DNA of 15,577 nucleotides from NCBI GenBank assembly GCA_030043675.1, contig JASHXG010000168.1, positions 1-15,577 of the forward strand, read 5' to 3'. Source of the DNA: Vulcanimicrobiota bacterium. GTDB lineage: Bacteria > Vulcanimicrobiota > Vulcanimicrobiia > Vulcanimicrobiales > Vulcanimicrobiaceae. Below the pieces are notes generated by a model. That model did no database searches and was not told where the DNA came from. It saw nothing but the letters and a program-made list of their open reading frames with translations. The position numbers were made by a program, and so were the translations under genes. Positions 7,158 through 14,213 of the stretch are shown piece after piece; position 1 is the stretch's first letter, and the number at the start of each line of letters is the position of its first letter.

Positions 7158-8189
7158 ATGAACGCGACTGGTTTGGTCAAGTTCGCTGGTGCGCTGATTG
7201 CGATCGCGTTATGCTCGGCGTGCAGCGGAGCTCAGGAGGACGCGGCGGTCCCGCCGTCGAGCGCAGCGCTCAATGTTCGATACGCCGGTAAGACGCTCTC
7301 GGTGAAGGGGAGGCTGGTAACGGCCGCGCGCGCGAATCTGGGTGCGGCGCCCCGCTTTGCAACGCTCGCTCCTGACGCCGTGGATGTTCGAAAGCGCGAG
7401 TACGTCATCAGCTACTACGGCACTTACGCCAGCATTTTCGATTATCCAAAGAGCGATGCGCAGGTCGGTACGATTGAAAACGTCGGCGGCCAAGGCTGCT
7501 CGGACGTCCTCTACGGCTATGGGAAGCGGACGTTCTGGATCGTCGCGGGGCCCGACCAGATCACGGAGTACAGGGTCCGCAAGACCAAGCCCCTCAAGAC
7601 GCTCTCCGTCACCAGCGGTTCGCCATCCAGCTGTGCCATGGACAGCAGCGGCGACCTTGCGGTCGGGATCTTGTACGACTACTCCGGGTCGGCCGGCGGC
7701 GACGTCGTGATCTTCAAGAACGCGACCGGCACGGGTACCGCCTACAGCACGCCATTGGCCAGAGAGTACTTCGACGGCTACGACCCCAACGGGAATCTCT
7801 TCTTCGACGGCTTTACCGCCAGCGGTGACTTCAAGCTCCTCGAGCTCCCGAAGGGCAGCAGTAAGGTCCAAACGATCACGACGAGCAACAAGGTGCAGTT
7901 TCCCGGCTCCGTGCAGTGGGACGGCACGTACCTCACGGTCACCGATCAGGACACGTCGGAGATGTATCAATACACCGTTAGCGGAACCAAGGCGACGTTG
8001 GAAGGAACGGTATCGCTCGCGGGTGCCAGCGACTGCGCGCAGACCTGGATCGCTAAGGGCGTCGTCTATTGCGGTGACGCAGGTAACGAAGACGGCGAGG
8101 TTTACGACTATCCGGCCGGCGGCTCATCGATTGCGGTCTTCACGGGCAATTTCGACCTGCCGCTCGGCGTAGTCGCAGCACGCGAATGA
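7158..8189 (+). CDS. paralogous propeller-type lipoprotein, copy 2
   Basis: The 343-residue product starts MNATGLVKF and has CSAC ending at Cys22. It carries the array signatures KREYVISYYGTYASIF, VGGQGCSDVLYGYGKRTFWI, SSCAMDSSGDLAVG, FPGSVQWDGTYLTV and SDCAQTWIAKGVVYC. Compared with copies 1 and 4 it has a small Gly/Ser-rich insertion after the DLAVGIL strand (YDYSGSAGGD), which it shares with copy 3. In the following blade it has LFFDGFTASGDF where copies 1 and 4 have LFADGFT-DRSGFA. The start is eight bases after the copy 1 stop, with only a weak purine-rich site upstream, so translational coupling is likely. The stop overlaps the start of copy 3 as ATGA. The ligand is unknown; export and a propeller fold are inferred. 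Confidence 0.85.
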   Translation: MNATGLVKFAGALIAIALCSACSGAQEDAAVPPSSAALNVRYAGKTLSVKGRLVTAARANLGAAPRFATLAPDAVDVRKREYVISYYGTYASIFDYPKSDAQVGTIENVGGQGCSDVLYGYGKRTFWIVAGPDQITEYRVRKTKPLKTLSVTSGSPSSCAMDSSGDLAVGILYDYSGSAGGDVVIFKNATGTGTAYSTPLAREYFDGYDPNGNLFFDGFTASGDFKLLELPKGSSKVQTITTSNKVQFPGSVQWDGTYLTVTDQDTSEMYQYTVSGTKATLEGTVSLAGASDCAQTWIAKGVVYCGDAGNEDGEVYDYPAGGSSIAVFTGNFDLPLGVVAARE

Positions 8190-9205
8190 AGAGCACCGGT
8201 TTGGCGAAATACGCCGCCGTCGTGCTTGCGCTCGCAATCTGCTCCGCGTGTAGCATGGCGGTCGGCCCGTCGAGCGCTGCGCCCAACGTTCGATACGTCG
8301 ATAGGATGCTCTCAGTGAACGGCCGACTGGTAACCGCGGCGCGCGCGAATCTGAGTGCGCCTCCTCGTTTCGCGACGATCGTTCCCGACCGGCTGCCGGG
8401 TCGACAACACGAGTACATCATCAACGACTACGCTAGCTATGCCGCCGTTTTCGACTATCCCAAGAGCACGGACCGGATCGGTAAGATCAAAGACGTCGGC
8501 GGCCAAGGCTGCTCGGACGTTCTCTACGGCTATGGAAAGCGGACCTTCTGGATCGTGGCGGGCCCCGAGCAAATCACGGAGTATCAGACTCGCAACGACA
8601 CGCCGATCAAGACGCTCTCCGTCTCGGTCGGCTCGCCGTCGAGTTGCGCCATGGATAGCAGCGGCGACCTTGCGGTTGGGATCTTGTACAACGCCTCCGG
8701 CTCGGGTGGCGGTGGTGACATCGTGATCTTCAAGAACGCGAGCGGTTTGGGCACCGTCATGACCACACCGTTGAGCGAAGAGTACTTCGACGGCTACGAT
8801 AACAAAGGGAACCTCTTCTTCGACGGCTTTACCGGCAGCGGTTTCTTCCAGCTCGTCGAGCTCCCGAAGGACAGCAGCACGTTTAAACGGATCACCACCA
8901 GCAACACGGTGGAGTATCCCGGGTCCGTGCAGTGGGACGGCACCTACCTCACCGTCACCGACCAAGGAACGGCGTCCATGTATCGGTACACGATCAACGG
9001 AACGACGGCGACGTTGGAGGGCACGGTATCGCTGACGGGCTCCAGTGACTGCGCGCAAACCTGGATCGCCAAGGATGTTGTTTATTGCGCGGACGCAAAC
9101 GCCGGGGACGGCAAGGCTTTCAAGTACCCAGCAGGCGGAACGGCGATTGCAATCCTAGGGAGCGGTTTCCCCCTACCGCTCGGCACGGTGGCTGCGGACA
9201 GATAA
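8186..9205 (+). CDS. paralogous propeller-type lipoprotein, copy 3
   Basis: The 339-residue product starts MKSTGLAKY with CSAC ending at Cys22. Its ATG overlaps the copy 2 stop by four bases (ATGA) and has no Shine-Dalgarno of its own, which indicates translational coupling. It shares with copy 2 the Gly-rich insertion (YNASGSGGGGD) and the LFFDGFTGSGFF blade. It keeps all family cysteines and the motifs VGGQGCSDVLYGYGKRTFW, SSCAMDSSGDLAVG, YPGSVQWDGTYLTV and SDCAQTWIAKDVVYC. The segment just after the lipobox is shorter than in copies 1 and 2. It is the last of the three contiguous copies; an 83-bp gap with two small hairpins follows. Confidence 0.85.
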   Translation: MKSTGLAKYAAVVLALAICSACSMAVGPSSAAPNVRYVDRMLSVNGRLVTAARANLSAPPRFATIVPDRLPGRQHEYIINDYASYAAVFDYPKSTDRIGKIKDVGGQGCSDVLYGYGKRTFWIVAGPEQITEYQTRNDTPIKTLSVSVGSPSSCAMDSSGDLAVGILYNASGSGGGGDIVIFKNASGLGTVMTTPLSEEYFDGYDNKGNLFFDGFTGSGFFQLVELPKDSSTFKRITTSNTVEYPGSVQWDGTYLTVTDQGTASMYRYTINGTTATLEGTVSLTGSSDCAQTWIAKDVVYCADANAGDGKAFKYPAGGTAIAILGSGFPLPLGTVAADR

Positions 9206-9220
9206 GTCACAACGACGGCG

Positions 9221-9249
9221 GCGTAAGCGTTACGCTTGGCATCGGCCAA
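9221..9249 (+). repeat. two small adjacent hairpins downstream of copy 3
   Basis: GCGTAAGCGTTACGC (9221-9235) is a 6-bp stem with a 3-nt loop. TTGGC (9236-9240) then pairs with GCCAA (9245-9249) across ATCG. They lie in the gap before the HAF gene. No T-tract follows, so termination is only a possibility; they may instead mark a transcript boundary or processing site. Confidence 0.35.
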
Positions 9250-9272
9250 CGTGACATCGCACCTTCTTGGGG

Positions 9273-9279
9273 AGAGGAG
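9273..9279 (+). promoter_or_regulatory. ribosome binding site for the HAF-repeat lipoprotein
   Basis: AGAGGAG lies nine bases before ATG 9289. It selects this start over the open frame that runs back to 9085 inside copy 3. Confidence 0.75.
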
Positions 9280-9288
9280 CATCCGTCA

Positions 9289-10620
9289 ATGAGAACTTCG
9301 ATCGCGGCCGTCTATTCGGCGACTGTAATAGTGGCCTCTACAGTATTATTGTCCGGCTGCGGCAGCGGCGCTCCGTCATCGAGCTTCGCTCCTGCGGCAT
9401 CGACGCAGCAAAGCGTTACACCATCCCGGTCCGGAGTACGATCGCAGGGAAGCGTCGCAGAATATTATCCCCTCGCGCTCGACGGCCTCGGCGGCAGCGT
9501 GAGCTTCGCCATCAACATCGACAGTAGCGGGCAAATCAGCGGCACGTCACTGCTAACCGGAAATGAAATCGAACACGCGCAAATCTGGATCAAGCCTCCG
9601 CACACGATTGACCTCGGCACGTTGGGCGGCCCAAACAGCGCGATTTTTCAGTATAACCATGGCCGTCCCGGCCAGTTCGTAGGCTGGTCCGAGACCTCTG
9701 CAACTGACCCGTTCGACGAAAACTACTGCGGTTTCGGAACGTCACACATTTGCCGCGGCTTTAGCTGGCAGAACGGTAAGATGAGGGGGCTTCCAACGCT
9801 TGGCGGAAATAATGACCAGACCAACGACGTGAACGAGCGCGGCCAGATCGCCGGCGACTCCGAGACCAATACCGAAGATTCGAGCTGCAACCCGCCGCAA
9901 GTCTTTGATTTTCTCGGCGTTGTTTGGCAGCCGAACGGCACGATCACAACCCTGCCGCCCTACTCCGGCGACACCGTCTCGTATGCGTACACTCTGACCC
10001 AGTCCGGCGCGAACGTCGTCGGGAATTCGGGCTCGTGCGCGGCTCCAGACGCTCACGCCGTGCTCTGGCAGAACGCCTCATCGCCGACCAACCTGGGGAG
10101 CCTCGGAGGCAGCGTCAATCAGGCTCTGGACATCAACAACCGAGGTCAGATCATTGGCAACTCCGACCTGTCCGGCAACACGGCGACGCACACGTTTCTC
10201 TGGCAGAATGGTACGATGAGCGATCTCGGCACGCTGCCCGGCGACGTCGACAGCTTTGCCGGCGGGATCAACGATGAGGGTCAGGTCGTCGGCGAATCAT
10301 GCGACGCGAGCGGAATCTGTCGAGGCTACTTGTGGCAAAAGGGCTCAATGTACGACCTCAATACGCTCGTCCCGGCGAACGATAATCTGGATCTGCCGTT
10401 TGGCAGCAACATCAACGACAGTGGCGAGATTACCGCGGCAACCGTCAACACGTCGGGGCTAGAAAGCGCGGTCGTGTTGATCCCGCGCGGACCAGGCGAC
10501 GTCTCGCGTAACGGTGCGTCGGCACCCAAGTTTACGCTACGCGAAAGCGTGCGGCTGCGGCTTCAGAACCCACGTACCCGCTACTGGGACCTTCGCAAAA
10601 GACTGCCAGTTCCGCGATAG
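9289..10620 (+). CDS. HAF-repeat lipoprotein (probable extracellular six-bladed repeat protein)
   Basis: The 443-residue product starts MRTSIAAVY and has lipobox LSGC with Cys24. The body contains about six units of the 'extracellular repeat, HAF family' type (TIGR02913): a D-L-G-T-L-G-G-like opening, an I-N-x-x-G-Q-I-x-G turn, and an A-x-L-W-Q-N-G strand. Clear units begin at IDLGTLGG, RGLPTLGG, ITTLPPYSG, TNLGSLGG, SDLGTLPG and YDLNTLVP. Six units fit one closed propeller. The last ~40 residues are basic and repeat-free (RESVRLRLQNPRTRYW). Such proteins are secreted or surface-bound, with no defined ligand. It sits between copies 3 and 4 of the lipoprotein array on the same strand. The longer frame upstream of 9289 is an out-of-frame shadow of copy 3. 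Confidence 0.88.
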   Translation: MRTSIAAVYSATVIVASTVLLSGCGSGAPSSSFAPAASTQQSVTPSRSGVRSQGSVAEYYPLALDGLGGSVSFAINIDSSGQISGTSLLTGNEIEHAQIWIKPPHTIDLGTLGGPNSAIFQYNHGRPGQFVGWSETSATDPFDENYCGFGTSHICRGFSWQNGKMRGLPTLGGNNDQTNDVNERGQIAGDSETNTEDSSCNPPQVFDFLGVVWQPNGTITTLPPYSGDTVSYAYTLTQSGANVVGNSGSCAAPDAHAVLWQNASSPTNLGSLGGSVNQALDINNRGQIIGNSDLSGNTATHTFLWQNGTMSDLGTLPGDVDSFAGGINDEGQVVGESCDASGICRGYLWQKGSMYDLNTLVPANDNLDLPFGSNINDSGEITAATVNTSGLESAVVLIPRGPGDVSRNGASAPKFTLRESVRLRLQNPRTRYWDLRKRLPVPR

Positions 10621-10695
10621 CGACGGGACCAAGCGTCCGCGCGTCGAACCCTTGCGCTCGGCATGTCACCTGAGCATGGCGCAGTCCCTGCGCGC

Positions 10696-11118
10696 ATGAC
10701 CGTAGCAACGCTGGGAGCGCGCGACGTCAGGAAACTGCGCGATTTTTACGCGGGACTTGGCTGGCCGTTGCTGGTCGACTCCGAAGAATTCGTTGCGTTC
10801 GGAACGCAAGGAGCCTTGTTGGCGCTGTTCGCGCTTCGAGAACTCGAGGCCGATGCCTGCGCGAAAGCGAGTGCTCCCGAAACCGGGTTTCGCGGATTCA
10901 CGCTTGCCATTAACGTCGAGTCTCGCGAACGGGTCGATTCGACGGTCGCGGCAATCCGCTCCCGTGGAGGCCGCATTACCAAAGAACCTGTGGATGCGAC
11001 TCTCTTCGATGGGCGCTCGGCGTATTTCGCCGATCCTGAAGACAACTACTGGGAGATCGTTTACTTTGGCGGTGGCGGCGAGGCTGGTGAGGCAATCCGT
11101 CGCATCGGGAAGGAGTGA
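10696..11118 (+). CDS. VOC (glyoxalase/bleomycin-resistance fold) family protein
   Basis: The 140-residue product starts at MTVATLGARDVRKLRDFYAG, the usual opening of single-chain VOC proteins; the frame is open to an ATG at 10663, which would add 11 residues. Two beta-alpha-beta modules are visible: residues ~1-55 and ~65-125. The second includes FTLAINVESRERVDS, AIRSRGGRITKEP and the family ending SAYFADPEDNYWEIVY. The classical metal His/Glu set is incomplete, so neither glyoxalase I activity nor resistance can be assigned. There is no signal peptide, so it is cytoplasmic, unlike its neighbours. The start lacks a clear Shine-Dalgarno. Its final codons contain the ribosome binding site of copy 4, four bases downstream, so the two are probably co-translated. 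Confidence 0.85.
   Translation: MTVATLGARDVRKLRDFYAGLGWPLLVDSEEFVAFGTQGALLALFALRELEADACAKASAPETGFRGFTLAINVESRERVDSTVAAIRSRGGRITKEPVDATLFDGRSAYFADPEDNYWEIVYFGGGGEAGEAIRRIGKE
11110..11115 (+). promoter_or_regulatory. ribosome binding site for lipoprotein copy 4, inside the VOC gene
   Basis: AAGGAG overlaps the last codons of the VOC gene and lies seven bases before ATG 11123. It fixes the start of copy 4 and couples the two genes. Confidence 0.8.
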
Positions 11119-11122
11119 TGCA

Positions 11123-12124
11123 ATGAATACGCCCGGTTTAGTGAGATATGCCGGTGGTTTGGTCGCACTCGCAATATGCTCGGCGTGCACCCTTCGACAG
11201 GGTCAGGCTGACCTGGCGCCGGATCCGTCGAGCGTTGCGCTTACGCTTAACGGAAGGCCGGTGACGGCAGCGCGCCTGGGTGTGAGCGTACCGCCGCGTT
11301 TCGCTACGATTGTTCCCAGCGTCGTGAAAGGTCGAAAACGCGAGTACGTCATCAACGCCTACGGTAGTTACGCCAGCGTTTTCAACTACCCAAAGAGCAC
11401 TCAGCAGGTCGGTACGATCAATAACGTCGGCGGCCAAGGTTGCACGAACGCGCTCTACGGCTACGGAAAGGGCATCTTCTGGATCGTCGCCGGCCAGGAC
11501 CAGGTCACGGAGTACGCGGTCCGCCAGAACACGCCGCTCAAGACGCTCTCCGTCTCCTTAGGCTTTCCAACGAGCTGCGCCATGGATACCGACGGCGACT
11601 TTGCACTCGGGAACTACGATGGCGGCCAAGTCGCCATCTACAAGAACGCGAGCGGCACGCCAACCGTTTACAGCACGCCTTTGGACGAAGAGTTTTTCGA
11701 CGGCTACGACAACCAGGGGAATCTCTTCGCCGACGGCTTTACTCGCGACCGTTCGGGCTTCGCGCTCGTTGAGCTCCCGAAGGGCAGCACCACCTTCAAA
11801 ACGATCGCAACGAGCAACAGTATCCAGTTCCCCGGCTCGGTGCAGTGGGACGGCACCTACGTCACCGTCTTCGACCAGCTGGCGGACAACGTCTATCAGT
11901 ACACCGTCAGCGGGGCGACGGCAACGTTGGAGGGCACGATAAAGCTCTCGGGTGTCGGCGACTGCGCGCAGACTTGGATCGTTAAGGGCCTTATCTATTG
12001 CGGGGACGCGGGCAACAACGAGGGCGAGGTTTTCAACTACCCGGCGGGCGGTTCGGCAAAGGCAGTCTTTACGGGCAATTTTGTGGATCCGCTCGGGGTG
12101 ACGGCCGCAGAAAAAACCAGGTAA
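11123..12124 (+). CDS. paralogous propeller-type lipoprotein, copy 4
   Basis: The 333-residue product starts MNTPGLVRY and has CSAC ending at Cys22. The long open frame back to 10757 is a shadow over the VOC gene. It carries the array motifs KREYVINAYGSYASVFNYPKS, NVGGQGCTNALYGYGK, FPTSCAMDTDGDFALG, FPGSVQWDGTYVTV and GDCAQTWIVKGLIYC. It lacks the Gly-rich insertion of copies 2 and 3 and shares with copy 1 the blade DEEFFDGYDNQGNLFADGF, including a 52-nt stretch of identical DNA (11682-11733 against 6710-6761). The region after the lipobox is shorter than in copy 1. It is separated from copies 1-3 by the HAF and VOC genes and is convergent with the phosphoesterase gene across 31 bp. Confidence 0.86.
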   Translation: MNTPGLVRYAGGLVALAICSACTLRQGQADLAPDPSSVALTLNGRPVTAARLGVSVPPRFATIVPSVVKGRKREYVINAYGSYASVFNYPKSTQQVGTINNVGGQGCTNALYGYGKGIFWIVAGQDQVTEYAVRQNTPLKTLSVSLGFPTSCAMDTDGDFALGNYDGGQVAIYKNASGTPTVYSTPLDEEFFDGYDNQGNLFADGFTRDRSGFALVELPKGSTTFKTIATSNSIQFPGSVQWDGTYVTVFDQLADNVYQYTVSGATATLEGTIKLSGVGDCAQTWIVKGLIYCGDAGNNEGEVFNYPAGGSAKAVFTGNFVDPLGVTAAEKTR

Positions 12125-12155
12125 TCGTTACGGAGCGATCGGCAGCGTCGGCGTA

Positions 12156-13394
12156 TCACTGTTCGAACTGAAACATATCGCCGATGCTGCGCGAGCGCCT
12201 GTCCGTCGCGCCCAAGCTTCCCAGGCTCCAGTTCTCCTCAATGAACTTCAGAATGCTTCCGAACTGGTAGGGCGTATGCGAGACGTAACCGCTCCTTGCA
12301 TAGGGCGAGATAGCGATTAGGGGTACGCGGAAACCCAAGCCCAGTTCCGAGATTTGAGCCGGCGGCGCGTTATCGTAGAATTTCCCATCGACGGCGTCGT
12401 CCCAGACGACGATGATCGCGGCGTGACTCCAGTAGGAGCTGTGCTGCGTCGCAGTGACGATGGAGTTTACCCATTGCGGACCGCCGTCGTTCCCGGGAGA
12501 ATCGGAATCGCTAGGGGGCGAGAAGACCCAAGAAACGGCGGCGAGGCGGTCTTTCTTGAGGTCCGAAAAGACGTTGCTCGCCGGATAGCTCAGGTTACGC
12601 GTCCGGTCAGGTCCATCAGCGACATACTTAATGGCACCGAATGGACTCAACCACCCGGGTTCTCCGTTTTTTGCCCCGAAGTAAACCTTCCACGATACGC
12701 GAGCATCATCGAGTAAGTTTGCGATCGTTGGGAACTGCGTGAAGCAAGGGTACGGGCCCGCAAAAGGCTCGAGCTGCCCGTTCTTCAGCAACGAGGTGCG
12801 CGTTCCAACCGGTGCATCGCAGCCCCATGGTTCGGCGTTCGGGTACAGGACGTCAAACGTCTGGGGAGCCAGCTTCGTCGTACCCGCAATGAGGTAGAGC
12901 TGGTTTACGAAGTCGGTGTAGTACGTCGACTCGAACATGCGATCGGCCAGCGCAAAGCGTCTTGCCAGGCCCCAGTACGGCTGCGTTTCATTCCGGTTGA
13001 CGCGCGTATACGGGCAGAGCGGATCGTTGGCATCAATGAGATTCCAGCCGTCCATTTTTCCCTTGGCGTAGGCTGTTCGGAATGCGCGCGGCCCAGCAAC
13101 GCAATACGGCTCCCGGCTTTTGAGTGAAATCGGCTCCAGGGGAACGCGCTTGCCGGTGCTCGTCAATCCCGTGGTCGGAGCGTCGGCGTTCGGATAGCCT
13201 GCGAAGAGATTGTCGAAGCTGCGATCCGCCTGCACGATGACGATCACGTTCCGAATCGCCCGGAGCGCAGCGCGCGAACTCGAGTCGGCCGTTGGCGGCA
13301 TCGCGCCGGGCGCGCCGCTCGGGGGAAGGCCGCAGCCTGCGAGCAACGCCGCACCTGCACAAGACGTAAGCGCGAAGCGAGCCAAGGTTCTCAT
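12156..13394 (-). CDS. phosphoesterase-family lipoprotein with altered active-site motifs
   Basis: The 412-residue product starts at ATG 13394 (GGGAGG eight bases upstream; the open frame to 13436 adds 14 residues before the signal). Lipobox LAGC puts the lipid at Cys21. It is the AcpA/phospholipase C fold (PF04185). The first motif reads VQADRSFDNLF (54-64) where the family has Q-E-N-R-S-F-D: the metal ligands Glu and Asn are Ala56 and Asp57. Thr160 in YYTDFVNQ fits the nucleophile position. The later S-D-H-P motif reads SDSP (His to Ser299), while WDD (331-333) is kept. The chain ends at FQFEQ, lacking the ~35-residue tail of the copy at 1-816. It may be a non-catalytic or metal-altered member. 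It lies 75 bp downstream of the carboxymuconolactone gene on the same strand. Confidence 0.9.
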   Translation of the reverse strand: MRTLARFALTSCAGAALLAGCGLPPSGAPGAMPPTADSSSRAALRAIRNVIVIVQADRSFDNLFAGYPNADAPTTGLTSTGKRVPLEPISLKSREPYCVAGPRAFRTAYAKGKMDGWNLIDANDPLCPYTRVNRNETQPYWGLARRFALADRMFESTYYTDFVNQLYLIAGTTKLAPQTFDVLYPNAEPWGCDAPVGTRTSLLKNGQLEPFAGPYPCFTQFPTIANLLDDARVSWKVYFGAKNGEPGWLSPFGAIKYVADGPDRTRNLSYPASNVFSDLKKDRLAAVSWVFSPPSDSDSPGNDGGPQWVNSIVTATQHSSYWSHAAIIVVWDDAVDGKFYDNAPPAQISELGLGFRVPLIAISPYARSGYVSHTPYQFGSILKFIEENWSLGSLGATDRRSRSIGDMFQFEQ

Positions 13395-13402
13395 AGTCCA
13401 TG

Positions 13403-13408
13403 CCTCCC
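13403..13408 (-). promoter_or_regulatory. ribosome binding site deciding ATG 13394
   Basis: GGGAGG on the minus strand lies eight bases before ATG 13394-13392. It supports the shorter lipoprotein form with MRTLARFAL at its N-terminus. Confidence 0.8.
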
Positions 13409-13469
13409 GGCAGCTGAACGGACGACCGCCTAGCATGTTCGCTACGGGCCGACCGAGTCCCGGCGGGCG

Positions 13470-14195
13470 TTACGTCGAAGCGGCGGAGCGGCTTTCGAAA
13501 GCGGCGGCCTCCTCAGCCAGAATTGGAACGCTGAGCTCAAGCGCATTGACGCCTTGCGAGACGCAGAGTTTGAGCACGTCCATGATTTCACCGGGACTTG
13601 CACCCAGTGCGAGCGCGCCTTTGATGTGCCTTCGCGTGCCCGGCGCGTACATATGCGTGATTGAAGCATCGAAAGCGATGCTAATTAGTTCGACAAACTT
13701 AGGCGTTAAGACGCCGTCAGTGTAAAAGCTCGCTCCGGCCGAAACGAACTGCTCTGTCCAAACTGGATCGAGCTGTGCGAATGGGTCCCAAGCATCGTTC
13801 CACTGACCCATCGCTTTCATCTTGTCGGAAACAGGTGTCGGCGTGTCAGCCTCGCCCCGGGTGTTTAACTCTTTGCTCGTCGCCTTCGCCTCCTGAATGA
13901 GAATCGGCGCGCCTAGGCTCATTGAATGTAGGGACAAGATTGCCGCCATCTTCAGAACCTCGAGGATTTCAAGGCGTGAGGCGCCCGCATGCAGAGCAGC
14001 GCGGACGTGCCGCCGCAATGCAGTTCCATCCATGTTCGTAATCGCAGCGCTCAGCCCGACTGCGATCAGTTCGATTTCCTTGTTCGAGAGTGCGCCGCTC
14101 GTCGAGGGATTGACTGCCACTCGCGAATACAACTCAGTCCACTGCGAGTCCAATTCGCGCAGTAGATCGAGTGTTTGAGATTCAGGCTGATGCAT
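13470..14195 (-). CDS. double-domain carboxymuconolactone decarboxylase family protein
   Basis: The 241-residue cytoplasmic protein has two CMD domains (PF02627), at about residues 35-105 and 160-230. They repeat the same pattern: LSNKEIELIAVGLSAAIT then RRHVRAALHAGAS, and LTPKFVELISIAFDASIT then RRHIKGALALGAS. The conserved His63 and His190 are present. Neither domain has the C-x-x-C redox motif of AhpD-type peroxidase partners, so a lactone decarboxylase-like or unknown role is more likely than peroxide reduction. Two-domain members often occur in aromatic or keto-acid catabolic loci. The start is ATG 14195 with a distant AAGGTGG. It follows the BKACE gene by 18 bp on the same strand and is probably co-transcribed with it, which suggests successive steps of one degradation route. 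Confidence 0.88.
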   Translation of the reverse strand: MHQPESQTLDLLRELDSQWTELYSRVAVNPSTSGALSNKEIELIAVGLSAAITNMDGTALRRHVRAALHAGASRLEILEVLKMAAILSLHSMSLGAPILIQEAKATSKELNTRGEADTPTPVSDKMKAMGQWNDAWDPFAQLDPVWTEQFVSAGASFYTDGVLTPKFVELISIAFDASITHMYAPGTRRHIKGALALGASPGEIMDVLKLCVSQGVNALELSVPILAEEAAAFESRSAAST

Positions 14196-14213
14196 TGTCG
14201 ATTCGCAACCACC

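Noticed and set aside
7209..9058. Long antisense open frames (up to ~250 codons) opposite copies 2 and 3, with similar peptides
   Set aside because: They mirror each other only because the sense genes are paralogues. They are Arg/Val-rich, lack ribosome sites, and sit opposite genes with clear signal peptides and conserved motifs.
9085..9288. N-terminal extension of the HAF protein into copy 3
   Set aside because: It is a shadow of copy 3; a ribosome site and lipoprotein signal start at 9289.
10757..11122. N-terminal extension of copy 4 through the VOC gene (a fused 455-aa reading)
   Set aside because: The extension is an out-of-frame reading of the VOC domain. AAGGAG and ATG 11123 give a signal peptide aligned with the other three copies.
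13470..14195. Peroxidase-partner (AhpD) role for the CMD protein
   Set aside because: Neither domain contains the C-x-x-C motif needed for that redox role.
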